From an uncultured Rhodospirillales bacterium (GTDB lineage Bacteria; Pseudomonadota; Alphaproteobacteria; ATCC43930; CGMCC-115725): a stretch of 64,000 nt of DNA. Location: contig CAIKMD010000002.1 in the NCBI GenBank assembly GCA_903828515.1, positions 496,001 to 560,000 of the forward strand, read 5' to 3'. How positions within the stretch are numbered: position 1 is the first letter of the stretch; each line of letters opens with the position of its first letter. The notes under the pieces were generated by a model. That model made no database searches. It worked only from the letters and a program-made list of their open reading frames with translations, and had not been told where the DNA came from. Shown here piece after piece: positions 54,244 through 62,839 of this stretch. The position numbers were made by a program, and so were the translations under genes.

Positions 54244-55425
54244 ATGACTATGAGAAAGACTTGGCTCGGCGCGGCGATGGGTGTGGCGGCATTTGCCGCT
54301 TTGACCTCGCCGGGTTTCGCGCAACAGGCTCAACCGATGGGCTGGTCGTGGCTGAACGGTTTCTATGTCCGCGGCGATGTCGGCGGCGCCTTCGGCCAGA
54401 GCACGACTTTCAAGGACAATAGTCCTGGGGCCGCGGGTACCATCCTTGGCACGGGCTCGTTGAATGCTTCGACCGGCAATTCGATCTATTTCGATGCCGG
54501 TATCGGTTATCGCTTCAATCCGATGTTCCGCACGGACTTCACGCTCGGCTATATGCCGTCGCTTCAGGCGAGCGGAACGATCTCGGGCGGTGTTCTGAAC
54601 GGGTTTAGTGGTTCGGCTGGTGTCAAATCGCTGCTCGGCTTGGCCAACGGTTATCTCGACCTGAATGGCGTGATGCCGAACATGTTCGGTCCGTTCCAGC
54701 CTTACTTGGATGCGGGCATCGGTTTTGCGAATAATTCCATGGGTGGATTTACCGCGAAGAACGGCGCCGGACTGGGCGTAGCCGTCAATGGCTCGACGCA
54801 GACCAATTTCGCATGGGGCGTGGGTGCGGGTGTCGCTTATCCGATCACGCCTAACCTTTCTCTCGATCTGGCCTACAAGTATGTCGATCTCGGCGGGTTG
54901 AAAACCGGAACCACCGGAGCGGTTCTCGGTGTTCCGACCGCAATGACCGCCGGCGCAAACTCGAACGACCTGAATGTCCATCTCGTGACCCTCGGCCTGC
55001 GTTGGAGCTTCTCGGCTCCGCCGCCGCCGCCGCCCGCGTTGGCGCCGGTTGCAGCACCCGTCGCTCGTCCGGCACCCGCGCCGGCCCCGGCCGCGCGGAT
55101 GTTCATCGTGTTCTTCGACTTCGACAAAGCGACGCTGACGGCTGACGGCCAAAAGGTCGTCGATGCGGCCGCCGCGGCCTTCAAGGCCGGTGGCAATCCG
55201 CAGCTCCAGGTGTCGGGCTACACCGATCTCTCGGGCACGGCGGCTTATAACTTGAAGCTGTCGCAGCGCCGGGCCGATGCGGTCGATGCCGCTTTGATCA
55301 AAGACGGCGTGCCGAAGAGCGCAATCACATCACATGCGATGGGCAAGAACAGCCCGCGCGTTCCGACCGCCGATGGCGTTCGCGAGCCGCAGAATCGCCG
55401 CGTGGAGATCGTGTTCCCCGGCTGA
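54244..55425 (+). CDS. OmpA-family outer membrane protein
   Basis: 393 residues with a Sec signal (MTMRKTWLGAAMGVAAFAALTSPGFAQ), a 220-residue beta-barrel rich in Gly and aromatic alternation (GWSWLNGFYVRGDVGGAFG...), a Pro/Ala hinge (PPPPPALAPVAAPVARPAPAPAP) and a C-terminal OmpA domain binding peptidoglycan (FFDFDKATLTADGQKVVD ... GYTDLSGTAAYNLKLSQRRADAV). The ATG at 54250 is the alternative start. A terminator follows. Confidence 0.9.
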   Translation: MTMRKTWLGAAMGVAAFAALTSPGFAQQAQPMGWSWLNGFYVRGDVGGAFGQSTTFKDNSPGAAGTILGTGSLNASTGNSIYFDAGIGYRFNPMFRTDFTLGYMPSLQASGTISGGVLNGFSGSAGVKSLLGLANGYLDLNGVMPNMFGPFQPYLDAGIGFANNSMGGFTAKNGAGLGVAVNGSTQTNFAWGVGAGVAYPITPNLSLDLAYKYVDLGGLKTGTTGAVLGVPTAMTAGANSNDLNVHLVTLGLRWSFSAPPPPPPALAPVAAPVARPAPAPAPAARMFIVFFDFDKATLTADGQKVVDAAAAAFKAGGNPQLQVSGYTDLSGTAAYNLKLSQRRADAVDAALIKDGVPKSAITSHAMGKNSPRVPTADGVREPQNRRVEIVFPG

Positions 55426-55452
55426 ACGACCACGTTCTGACGTTCTGACGAC

Positions 55453-55484
55453 AACGGCCCGGATGAAAATCCGGGCCGTTTTTC
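55453..55484 (+). terminator. Rho-independent terminator of the OmpA gene
   Basis: AACGGCCCGGA (55453-55463) and TCCGGGCCGTT (55470-55480) form an 11-bp stem with a 6-nt loop, followed by TTTTTC. It lies 28 nt after the porin stop. Confidence 0.85.
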
Positions 55485-55514
55485 TATGTCGGCGATGATA
55501 CGATCCAACCGCAC

Positions 55515-55550
55515 AACGAAAAACGGCCCGACAAGAGGTCGGGCCGTTGT
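55515..55550 (-). terminator. Rho-independent terminator of the RRM gene
   Basis: On the minus strand, ACGGCCCGAC pairs with GTCGGGCCGT around a short loop and is followed by TTTTTCG. It lies 20 nt after the RRM-protein stop. Confidence 0.8.
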
Positions 55551-55570
55551 CGATTGAACCGGAATAGGGC

Positions 55571-56041
55571 TTAGCTGCCGCCTTCGTTCTTCGTTTCGTC
55601 GAAAAAGCGAACCCGCTTGTAGCCCGGCCCGCCAAGCGTACGACGCTCGACGATCGGAGCACGCCGCACGACGACGGGAGCGGGGGCTGATACGAAAGCG
55701 GGAACATTGGGGCGTCCGCCCGCATGCGCACTATGCGCGGCCGGCCGGCGTGCCTGCGCGGGGCGCTTCGGTCGCTTTTGCGGTTCGGGGGCCTTGCGCA
55801 CTTTGAGGTGGCGCGATCCCAGGACTTGGCCATCGAGCTTTTCGATAGCCGCCTCGACGGCGCTGGGCGGCGCCAAGCTCACCATGCCGCGGGGCGCGCG
55901 GGTTTCGTCACCATGGGGGTGTTCGATGACGGCTCCCAGCACCAGACCAAATTCGTCGAACAAAGCCGCCAGAGTCGCGCCCGTGAAGTCTTCCGGCATG
56001 TTTGTGACGATTATGTTGCCTTTGAATTGTGCGGCGCGCAT
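55571..56041 (-). CDS. RRM-domain RNA-binding protein
   Basis: 156 residues. NIIVTNMPEDFTGATLAALFDEFGLVLGAVIE (RNP2 region) and RAPRGMVSLAPPSAVEAAIEKLDGQVLGSRHLKVRKA (RNP1 region, GMVSL) are an RRM. The rest is a basic Pro/Ala/Arg tail. ATG 56041 is 8 nt after AAAGGA; a TTG at 56047 is the alternative. Confidence 0.85.
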   Translation of the reverse strand: MRAAQFKGNIIVTNMPEDFTGATLAALFDEFGLVLGAVIEHPHGDETRAPRGMVSLAPPSAVEAAIEKLDGQVLGSRHLKVRKAPEPQKRPKRPAQARRPAAHSAHAGGRPNVPAFVSAPAPVVVRRAPIVERRTLGGPGYKRVRFFDETKNEGGS

Positions 56042-56361
56042 GGCCAACGTCCTTTTTGAATCGATCCCTGTTTCTACGAATACTAAGCGGATTTAGATCG
56101 TTTCGCCGCAGGATTTCACGAAACTCTCCCCTGTCCATACCGCATGGAATACTCAAGTCGGGTCGAAAGCCTCGATTTCAAGCGGGGTCGTGCCTGAAAT
56201 CGCGTCTCCAGGGTGCGTCGCGTGGTCGCGCCCTCGCTTGTACCTAACGCTCGAAAGCTTCGGTTTTATCCGGCGATTCGCGAGTCGTATGGTTTTGGCT
56301 TGTCATGACGGGCAGAGAATCCATCGCCGATCCTTCCATGCAGAAGATCGGCCATCCACGC
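56042..56361. other. Intergenic region between mntH and the RRM gene
   Basis: About 320 nt. No gene, tRNA or terminator stem of note is seen. The promoter of the RRM gene is expected near 56050-56100. Confidence 0.5.
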
Positions 56362-57660
56362 TCAGATCGGCAATGGAACGCCGACGAGTTGCAGCAGCAA
56401 GACGAGGTTAAGCACGAGGACGAGCGCGGTGGCCACGATTGCCGCCCATGCCGACACGCCGCGATTGGCGAACTCGCCCATCAAATCGCGTCGATTGGTC
56501 AGGATCACAAGGCTGATCATGGGGACGGGAAGGGTGAGGCTCAAAATCACCTGGCTCATGATGAGTGCCTGGGTCGCATCGACGCCGAGGGCGACGACGA
56601 TGAACGCCGGAATCATCGTGACCACGCGCCGGATCCAGATCGGTATGCGGAAGGCGACAAAGCCCTGCATGATCATCTGCCCCGCCATGGTGCCGACGGC
56701 GGAACTCGATATGCCGGATGCGATGAGCGAGGCGAGAAAGATCGACGCGGCGGCCAGGCCGAGCAGGGGTACCAGCGTGTGATAGGCCGTTTCGAGTTCG
56801 GCGACCTCGGGATGACCGGCATGAAAGGCACTCGCCGCCATGATCACCATCGCCATGTTGACCAGGCCGGCGATCGTCAGCGCGATGATCACTTCACGGT
56901 TCGAAAACCGAATCAGCAGGCCGCGTTCCGATGGCGCGTGTGGCGGCGCGCGGTCCTGCGCGAGGCCGGATTGAAGGTAGACCGCGTGGGGCATGACGGT
57001 TGCGCCGATGATCCCGACGGCGAGGATCAGGGCCGCCGCGTCGGGTAGTTGCGGCAAGCTCGTGCCGAGTGCCGCCGCGCCCCAATCGACAGGCGCCAAA
57101 AACAATTCGGCCAGATAGCAAAGCGCGATGATCGCGACGAAGCTGCCGATCAATAATTCGACCGGGCGGAAGCCGGTGCGCCCGAGACTGAGAATGAGGT
57201 AGGTGATGATCGCCGTCACCAACATGCCGGCCAGCAGCGGGAGATGAAAAAGAAGCGAGAGCCCGATCGCTCCGCCGAGAAATTCCGCGAGGTCCGTCGC
57301 CATCGCCGCGATTTCGCTCACGATCCACATGCCGATGACAATCGGCCGGGGAAACTGGTCGCGGCATAATTCAGCGAGATTGCGTCCGGTCACGATGCCG
57401 AGTTTTGCCGAGAGCGCCTGGAACAACATCGCGATGAGATTGGCGAGCACCACCACCCATAGCAGGCGATAGCCGTAGCGCGCGCCGGCCTGGATGTTGG
57501 TGGCAAAATTGCCGGGATCGATATAGGCGATCGAGGTCACCAGCGCCGGTCCGAAAAACGGCAACAGCGCGCGCCAGCCATGGCGCTGTCCGTCGAGCGC
57601 CTCGCGCATGCCGATCCGTGTGCGCTCGGTTAGACCGGGCCGGGGCGATCGATGATCCAT
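56362..57660 (-). CDS. mntH: NRAMP-family divalent metal transporter (MntH)
   Basis: 432 residues with eleven or so membrane helices. The metal-binding motif DPGN (in TSIAYIDPGNFATNIQAGARYGY) and the helix-6 MPH motif (GATVMPHAVYLQS) are intact, indicating Mn2+/Fe2+ proton symport. SEIAAMATDLAEFLGGAIGLSLL is also diagnostic. No MntR or Fur box was seen at its promoter. Confidence 0.93.
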   Translation of the reverse strand: MDHRSPRPGLTERTRIGMREALDGQRHGWRALLPFFGPALVTSIAYIDPGNFATNIQAGARYGYRLLWVVVLANLIAMLFQALSAKLGIVTGRNLAELCRDQFPRPIVIGMWIVSEIAAMATDLAEFLGGAIGLSLLFHLPLLAGMLVTAIITYLILSLGRTGFRPVELLIGSFVAIIALCYLAELFLAPVDWGAAALGTSLPQLPDAAALILAVGIIGATVMPHAVYLQSGLAQDRAPPHAPSERGLLIRFSNREVIIALTIAGLVNMAMVIMAASAFHAGHPEVAELETAYHTLVPLLGLAAASIFLASLIASGISSSAVGTMAGQMIMQGFVAFRIPIWIRRVVTMIPAFIVVALGVDATQALIMSQVILSLTLPVPMISLVILTNRRDLMGEFANRGVSAWAAIVATALVLVLNLVLLLQLVGVPLPI

Positions 57661-57792
57661 CGTGACTATTGTGGCGGAACTTGGTGGCGGTTTCGAGGTG
57701 TGCGAACGGCGCCTTCTTGCGGGTGTCGGGGCAGGAACCTAGTCTGCGTCGCAGGCACGACGATATAGACGAAAAAATCGGGAGGGCACCGC

Positions 57793-58314
57793 ATGGCGAC
57801 GCCGAAGAGTACCGAGGATCGGTTGCGAGCGGTCGAGGATCAGCTCGAGATCATCAACCTGATCGCGGGTCATCCACCGGGTGCCGACAGCGCGTCACCC
57901 GAGTACGCCGCATCGTTCTGGGCGGAAGACGGCGTGATCGACATGGGCGCGGGCGAGAAGCCTTACGATACGATGCTCGATATTCTGCGCTCGCCGGGGT
58001 TCAAAACCGCGCAGACACAGGGCATCTGCCATTTTGCCGGTTTGCCTCATGTCGAGATCGACGGCGACACGGCAGTCGCGACATCCTATCTGCAGATTCT
58101 TGCCGCCGATCCGAAGGGCGAGCCCTTCGAGCTGTCGGCGCATGGCACGTCGAAGGGTTTCCGGGTGTTGCGCCTCTCGGCCAATCGTTGGGAATTGGTG
58201 CGCGGCAAGGATGGCTGGCTGATCAAAAGCCGAACCTGGCGCGGCATGGATCATCCGGAATCGCGTACGCTTCTGGGGAAGACAGCAAAGAAGCGGATGG
58301 CGCGGGGCGTTTAG
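57793..58314 (+). CDS. SnoaL-like (NTF2-fold) protein
   Basis: 173 residues. RLRAVEDQLEIINLIAGHPPGADSASPEYAASFWAEDGVIDMG is the opening of the SnoaL/NTF2-like fold; KDGWLIKSRTWRGMD is its end. The family includes steroid isomerases and polyketide cyclases, but function here is unknown. It overlaps the convergent CinA-like gene by 4 nt. Confidence 0.78.
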   Translation: MATPKSTEDRLRAVEDQLEIINLIAGHPPGADSASPEYAASFWAEDGVIDMGAGEKPYDTMLDILRSPGFKTAQTQGICHFAGLPHVEIDGDTAVATSYLQILAADPKGEPFELSAHGTSKGFRVLRLSANRWELVRGKDGWLIKSRTWRGMDHPESRTLLGKTAKKRMARGV

Positions 58315-58790
58315 GCCAGCACCGTCGCCAGAAGATCGAGCGCCGCCGCCGCGAAAGCGCGCATGTTTGCCGCGCGATCGCCGCTGCCGGTTTCGATGGT
58401 GATCGCGCGTTCGATCGGCCCGACCAGGGCGATGCAGCTATGGCCGGCCTTGTCGCCGTAGCGATTGCCCGTCGGACCCGTGGCGCCGGTTTCCGCGAGG
58501 CCCCAGTCGCTCTCGAAACGTTCGCGCACGCGTCGCGCCGCCAGCAGGGCATAAGCCTCGGTCGATGGCCGCATGCCGGTGAGATCGGCATCGCCGAGCC
58601 CAAGAAAAATGAGCCGCGACTTCGCCGTATAGACCACCGCGCCGCCGAGAAAATAATCCGAGGCGCCGGGGACGGCGAGAAGCGCGCTCGAGATCAGCCC
58701 GCCGGTAGACGATTCCGCGACGGCGATTTTGTGATGTTTGGCACGGAGCAGGTTACCGACGGCAGCGGCCTGAGGCAAAAGGGCTTCCAT
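58311..58790 (-). CDS. CinA-family nicotinamide-nucleotide amidohydrolase
   Basis: 159 residues, C-terminal CinA domain (PncC). AVAESSTGGLISSALLAVPGASDYFLGGAVVYTAKSRLIFLG contains the catalytic Ser, and ETGATGPTGNRYGDKAGHSCIAL is the nucleotide loop. It recycles NMN to nicotinic acid mononucleotide. GAGGAA precedes the ATG. Confidence 0.9.
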   Translation of the reverse strand: MEALLPQAAAVGNLLRAKHHKIAVAESSTGGLISSALLAVPGASDYFLGGAVVYTAKSRLIFLGLGDADLTGMRPSTEAYALLAARRVRERFESDWGLAETGATGPTGNRYGDKAGHSCIALVGPIERAITIETGSGDRAANMRAFAAAALDLLATVLA

Positions 58791-58809
58791 GGCGATTATT
58801 CCTCGCGCG

Positions 58810-59340
58810 TTAGATCCAGCCGACGATACCGCCGAGGCCGGCGATGAGGAACAGCCAGAGCGGATTGATCTTGGTGGCCAGCGAAATCACTGCGGTCACC
58901 GCGGTAACGGCAAAGGTTGTCCAATCGTGATCGGAGGCAATGCTCAGGACATAGCCTGATGAAAATATCAGGCCGATGGTGATCGGCGCCAACCCGGCCT
59001 GAACCGCGCGGCGCCACGGCGTGTCGCGCAAGCGATGCCACCATCCGCCAAAAACGAAGGCGCAGGTCGCAGGCGGCACGGCGATCGCCAACGTGGCGGC
59101 GACCGCACCGACAAAGCCTGCGATCTTCCAGCCGAACAGGGCGAACATCATGAAATTCGGGCCGGGCGCTGCTTGTGCGATCGCGAAGAAATCCGCGAAT
59201 TCCTGCTCACTGATCCAATGATGAACATCGACGAGGTAACGATGGGTTTCGGGCAGCACCACGTTCACGCCGCCGATCGACAACAGCGACAGCAGGGCGA
59301 ACTGCCCCATCATTTGAACGAGGACGCTGTCGTCGTTCAT
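58810..59340 (-). CDS. Chromate transporter, second half-size subunit
   Basis: A 176-residue CHR-family half-protein: FALLSLLSIGGVNVVLPETHRYLV and IAQAAPGPNFMMFALFGWKIAGFVGA are the duplicated CHR motif. ATG 59340 (MNDDSV) is preferred to 59352. Two such half genes usually act as a heterodimer for chromate export. Confidence 0.87.
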   Translation of the reverse strand: MNDDSVLVQMMGQFALLSLLSIGGVNVVLPETHRYLVDVHHWISEQEFADFFAIAQAAPGPNFMMFALFGWKIAGFVGAVAATLAIAVPPATCAFVFGGWWHRLRDTPWRRAVQAGLAPITIGLIFSSGYVLSIASDHDWTTFAVTAVTAVISLATKINPLWLFLIAGLGGIVGWI

Positions 59341-59903
59341 CGTTTCGACCACCAGGCAATCGCAACGCTGGGTATCGCCAGAGCGAAGAACACATCGATC
59401 AGCGGAAACCGCAGCAGGCCCACGCCGACGAAGGCGCCCGTCCCAAAAACCAGCGACCAGAATTTATGACGATGCGGCTGAGCAAGCTTGACCGACACGG
59501 CGATGACGAAACCTGCGGCGGCGGCGGATACGCCGTTCAAGGCGCCATGGACGATCGTCATCTGTCCGTAGCGTTCGTAGAGCCAGCCGAAGGCGAGGAA
59601 GATCGCGAACGGAATGGCCATCACGCCCGCCAGGGCGCTGAGCGCGCCGGATAAGCCGTGCGCGCGCTGGCCGACGCAGACGGAGAAATTGACGATGTTG
59701 GGACCGGGCAGGAACTGACAGAAGCTCAGCGTCTCGGTGAAATCCTGATCGGTCATCCAGCGCCGCCGTTCGACCAGCGAGCGATGCGCCCAGTTGATCG
59801 CGCCGCCGAATCCCGACAGGCTGATCTCGAGGAAGGCGAGGAAGAGGTCGAGCAATCCTTTGCTGCCGCTGCGCGGTGCGGCGAGAACTCCGGGTTGCTC
59901 CAT
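59337..59903 (-). CDS. Chromate transporter, first half-size subunit
   Basis: 188 residues. FLEISLSGFGGAINWAHRSLVERRRWMTDQDF and CQFLPGPNIVNFSVCVGQRAHG are CHR-family signatures. It is translationally coupled to the second half (4-nt overlap). Together they resemble the split short-chain CHR pair; the known function is chromate efflux. Confidence 0.88.
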   Translation of the reverse strand: MEQPGVLAAPRSGSKGLLDLFLAFLEISLSGFGGAINWAHRSLVERRRWMTDQDFTETLSFCQFLPGPNIVNFSVCVGQRAHGLSGALSALAGVMAIPFAIFLAFGWLYERYGQMTIVHGALNGVSAAAAGFVIAVSVKLAQPHRHKFWSLVFGTGAFVGVGLLRFPLIDVFFALAIPSVAIAWWSKR

Positions 59904-59912
59904 TCGCCGATC

Positions 59913-60299
59913 CTAGGGAAGCAGGGTGACGATCACTTGATGCGCGGCCACGCCCGTGCGCGTCGGATCCGGCGCGTCGGGTTGCTGGGCGATGCGGGTG
60001 GCAGCCACGCCCTGGTCGACCAGGGCGCGCATCACCACGGCGCCGCGCTGATCGGCGAGCGACGCATCATGCGCGGTATTACCGTCGGCACGCCCCGATA
60101 CGACGATGCGTGACGGATTGGAACTTTTCGCGGCCTCGGCGATCTGCGTGACGACTTGCTGCGCCGTTGGGCCGAGTTCAGCCGTATCGGTCAGAAAGAA
60201 CACGGTGAAATTGCGCGGTGCCGGGAGCGGGGTCGTGCACGCGGCGAGTGCCACGAGTGCGGCGGCACCGAGAATTCGTATGAAGGCGCGGATCGGCAT
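59913..60299 (-). CDS. OmpA-like lipoprotein
   Basis: 128 residues from ATG 60299 with lipoprotein signal ending LAAC (Cys21), then a short OmpA-like domain (FTVFFLTDTAELGPTAQQVVTQIAEAAKSSNPSRIVVSGRADGNTAHDASLADQRGAVVMRAL). Its start overlaps the stop of the upstream secreted protein (TAATG). Confidence 0.8.
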   Translation of the reverse strand: MPIRAFIRILGAAALVALAACTTPLPAPRNFTVFFLTDTAELGPTAQQVVTQIAEAAKSSNPSRIVVSGRADGNTAHDASLADQRGAVVMRALVDQGVAATRIAQQPDAPDPTRTGVAAHQVIVTLLP

Positions 60300-60583
60300 T
60301 ATTGGTCCTCCCGCACGACATGGCCGTCGGGCAAGACTGCCACGTCCATTTGCGTGCCGTTTATGCTCGCATCGCCATGCCAAGAGCTGTCACAGCCCTT
60401 ACGCAGATGATGGATGTTCTTATAGCCGGCTTTGAACAGGATCTGACGGATATCCTCGACTGTGGTTTTGTCGAGCCGGGTGCCCGGATCGCAAGCGGCC
60501 CAGGCCGGCGCGCCGCTCAACACTGTTTCGATCGCGACTCCGATCACGAGCAACGCGGCCAAGGATAGAAGTTTTCGCTTCAT
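60299..60583 (-). CDS. Small secreted protein of unknown function
   Basis: 94 residues with a Sec signal ending PAWAA. The mature part (LDKTTVEDIRQILFKAGYKNIHHLRKGCDSSWHGDASINGTQMDVAVLPDGHVVREDQ) resembles PepSY-like folds in its ending but this is not certain. GAGG precedes the ATG. It is coupled to the OmpA-like lipoprotein. Confidence 0.72.
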   Translation of the reverse strand: MKRKLLSLAALLVIGVAIETVLSGAPAWAACDPGTRLDKTTVEDIRQILFKAGYKNIHHLRKGCDSSWHGDASINGTQMDVAVLPDGHVVREDQ

Positions 60584-60607
60584 GCAGGCCTCGAGTCCGG
60601 TGTCGCG

Positions 60608-60682
60608 TGGTGGGCTCGGCGGGATTCGAACCCGCGACCTCCCGATTAAAAGTCGGAAGCTCTACCACTGAGCTACGAGCCC
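60608..60682 (-). tRNA. tRNA-Lys (anticodon UUU)
   Basis: Full cloverleaf on the minus strand: acceptor GGGCTCG/CGAGCCC, D-arm GCTC...GAGC, anticodon loop CTTTTAA with TTT at 34-36, T-arm GCGGG-TTCGAAT-CCCGC and an encoded CCA end. All stems pair, with one T-G in the anticodon stem. Confidence 0.95.
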
Positions 60683-60737
60683 GCTCAGCGCGGGCAACCA
60701 TAGGGGGCGGCCTGTGGCGGGTCAATGAAACGGGCGG

Positions 60738-61085
60738 CTATTCGACGATGATAACGCCTTGCGCGGTATCCGAATGATATTCGCCGATGAAGGGGTAGCG
60801 CCCCTTGTCGAGGGGGCGGATACGCACGATTCCGGAACGTCCGCCGGCGATCACTTTTTCGATCGTGAGCGCGTCCGAATCGAACTCTTCCGCCGTCGGA
60901 TCGAGATTGTGGAGATTGATCACCGCCGACGTGTTCGCGGGGATCCGTATTTCGGACGGATCGTAGCGGTGATCCTTGAGCGTCAATTCGATCTGAATCG
61001 GATCCTGCGCCGATGCCGCGTTCATCGCGAGAAGGAGCGCAAGCCCGCTTCCCACGGCATAGGAGACGAAGCGATAGCGGCGCAT
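60738..61085 (-). CDS. Cupredoxin-like periplasmic protein without the copper Cys
   Basis: 115 residues with a Sec signal (…LALLLAMNAASAQ). The mature fold (IQIELTLKDHRYDPSEIRIPANTSAVINLHNLD ... GRYPFIGEYHSDTAQGVIIVE) is the cupredoxin_1 type found beside iron permease FTR1. No Cys or Met occurs in the mature part, so it cannot be a blue-copper protein; His in LHNLD and EYH may bind metal. It is transcribed after the His-rich protein at 61.8 kb. Confidence 0.82.
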   Translation of the reverse strand: MRRYRFVSYAVGSGLALLLAMNAASAQDPIQIELTLKDHRYDPSEIRIPANTSAVINLHNLDPTAEEFDSDALTIEKVIAGGRSGIVRIRPLDKGRYPFIGEYHSDTAQGVIIVE

Positions 61086-61090
61086 CGGGA

Positions 61091-61819
61091 TTACCGCTTC
61101 GCGACCGTCGCCGCTTCGGCGGCGATGGCGCGATAGGCGTCGAGCGAGGCGCGCGGCGTCGGATCGGGCAGCAGCGGCTCGACGATCCATTGCGCCTTTG
61201 CCAGCACGGTTTTGAAGCGGTCGAGCAGGCTTTGCGAGGCAGGATCGGCATGAGAGGCGCTCAGCCGGCCGATCTCGTCGCTGACGTATTCGAGGTAACC
61301 CCTGCTGTCATGGTATTCGACGACGGACGCGATCCGGCCTTGTTCGAGCCCCTCGCCGAACTCGCCCGAGGCGGCGTCGATCGTGTCGGAACAGATCTGG
61401 ATCATGTCGGGAAGCGAGGCGCGCAGGCTTGCCGGTGTCAGATCGCGGGCCTTGTGGATGGTCACGATGATGGCTTGGTATCGCTTCTCGGTGTCAGCAC
61501 TGTCCGGTGCCGCGGCGGCAGCGGCTTCGAGCCCGGCCAACTGTTTGTCGAAACGGGGGAATTTGTTCTTTTCGAGATAGCTCGAAATATCGTCATAAAT
61601 TTCATGGACCGGGTGGCCGAAATGGGGAAGCGCCAAGGCCGGCCGGTGGGCCTGCAATAGTTCATGCCCGATCAGCAGATGTCCCTCCATCATGCCCAAC
61701 CGGAACAGGAAGTCGGTGGCCTCATCATTCGGGTTGGCGGGTGGCTTGTCCGCCGCCATGGCCTGTGGCATCGCGAAAGCCAGCAGGAACAGGCCGAGTA
61801 GGGCGATAAACCTCCGCAC
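61091..61819 (-). CDS. His-rich helical exported protein, iron-region
   Basis: 242 residues from the GTG at 61819, which follows GGAGAG by a proper spacing; no ATG gives a better signal peptide. The signal is FIALLGLFLLAFAMPQAMA. The mature part is helical with metal-ligand-like clusters MEGHLLIGHELL and PHFGHPVHEIYDD. No family recognised; EfeO/imelysin-type iron proteins have a similar overall character. It has a Fur-type box just upstream and the cupredoxin gene just downstream (5 nt). Confidence 0.7.
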   Translation of the reverse strand: MRRFIALLGLFLLAFAMPQAMAADKPPANPNDEATDFLFRLGMMEGHLLIGHELLQAHRPALALPHFGHPVHEIYDDISSYLEKNKFPRFDKQLAGLEAAAAAAPDSADTEKRYQAIIVTIHKARDLTPASLRASLPDMIQICSDTIDAASGEFGEGLEQGRIASVVEYHDSRGYLEYVSDEIGRLSASHADPASQSLLDRFKTVLAKAQWIVEPLLPDPTPRASLDAYRAIAAEAATVAKR

Positions 61820-61855
61820 GAATGCTCTCCACCGATTGAACCTTGAGTGCTCGGC

Positions 61856-61872
61856 ATGAGAATAGTTCTCAT
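61856..61872. promoter_or_regulatory. Fur-type operator in a divergent promoter
   Basis: ATGAGAATAGTTCTCAT is a perfect 7-3-7 inverted repeat, extended by TTGCAAA on one side. It matches the GATAATGATAATCATTATC-like Fur consensus as used in alphaproteobacteria. It lies between the divergent genes at 61819 and 61931, so it could repress both. Confidence 0.7.
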
Positions 61873-61930
61873 TTGCAAAGTCAAGGGACTTCTGGCATGA
61901 AGGGGCATACGCGCGAGGAACTACGATCAA

Positions 61931-62467
61931 ATGCCTGATGTTTATGGAAATTCCTGGCCGCATCTGCCGGTCGGGTTGCTGGTCTGGTTGGCGACGACCG
62001 ATCTGCGGCTCTGGGTCTACGGGCTGAGACCGGTTTATGGCCTCTTCCGGTTTCTCCACCTCTTCGGCGTCGCCGGCTTTCTCGGCATGCTGATGCTCAT
62101 TGAAGTGAAGCGGCTCGGGTTCTTCGCCAGCTCGTCGTTTCAGGCGATGCGGCTACCGGTTCTGACGCTGATGAATTCGGCTTTCGCGCTGACCGTGGTG
62201 ACCGGCCTGGCGCTCTTCCTCTATGACCCGGTTGGCGTGGGGCTCCATACCATGTTCTTGCCCAAGCTCGTCCTGATCGTGCTGGGCCTGATCCACGCCT
62301 ATGGCGTCGAGCGTACCCCGATGATGCGGAACCAGTCTCTGCGGCGTCTCTCGGCGGCGGTTGCTCTGGTTGTCTGGACCCTGGTCATGGGGGCATCGAC
62401 CTGGAACGCGGTCGAACGGCCACTCAACCCGGCCGACGTCCATCGCGTCGATCCCCGCGTCAAATAG
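61931..62467 (+). CDS. Four-helix membrane protein of the iron region
   Basis: 178 residues with about four hydrophobic segments (LPVGLLVWLATTDL; LFRFLHLFGVAGFLGMLMLIEV; NSAFALTVVTGLALFLY; RLSAAVALVVWTLVMGAS). Conserved-looking His residues (FLHLFG, GLHTMF, LIHAYG) could be heme or metal ligands. No family named with certainty. Divergent from the His-rich protein across a Fur-type box. Confidence 0.7.
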   Translation: MPDVYGNSWPHLPVGLLVWLATTDLRLWVYGLRPVYGLFRFLHLFGVAGFLGMLMLIEVKRLGFFASSSFQAMRLPVLTLMNSAFALTVVTGLALFLYDPVGVGLHTMFLPKLVLIVLGLIHAYGVERTPMMRNQSLRRLSAAVALVVWTLVMGASTWNAVERPLNPADVHRVDPRVK

Positions 62468-62493
62468 CTCGTCGGATTGCCTGATTCAGGCAT

Positions 62494-62515
62494 TGCAAAT
62501 GGTTCTCAATTGCGA
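62494..62515. promoter_or_regulatory. Fur-type operator before hemP
   Basis: TGCAAATGGTTCTCAATTGCGA is an imperfect palindrome of the same family as the box at 61856. A GCAAWTGAGAAC core is shared on the opposite strand. It lies about 50 nt before hemP. Confidence 0.6.
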
Positions 62516-62563
62516 TTATAAACTTTCTGCAACTCACTCGCAATTGCATTGGAAACAGAATCG

Positions 62564-62737
62564 ATGACCGAAGAGCCGACGAAAATGATCGGCGAACTCC
62601 CGCCCGAAACAGATTCACCGCCGGTGATTTCGAGTCGGGACCTGCTGACTGGTCATCGCGAAATCATCATCCAGCACAACAGCGAGCAGTACCGGCTTCG
62701 TCTCACCAACAGCAACAAGCTGATTCTCTGCAAGTAA
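62564..62737 (+). CDS. hemP: Hemin uptake protein HemP
   Basis: 57 residues (MTEEPTKMIGELPPETDSPP...). ISSRDLLTGHREIIIQHNSEQYRLRLTNSNKLILCK matches the HemP pattern of SxxLLxGxxxxxIxHxxxxYxLRxTxxxKLILxK. HemP genes usually precede a TonB-dependent receptor, as here. ATG 62564 is preferred over an upstream TTG at 62549. Confidence 0.85.
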   Translation: MTEEPTKMIGELPPETDSPPVISSRDLLTGHREIIIQHNSEQYRLRLTNSNKLILCK

Positions 62738-62839
62738 GTCACGTGCCGTTCTTCACCAGCAACCAAGCCAGCCGGTCCGATACTGAGGACGAAAGCCAGC
62801 CAGGAATGCTTCTCGCAACCTCATCTCCTGGGATTCAAC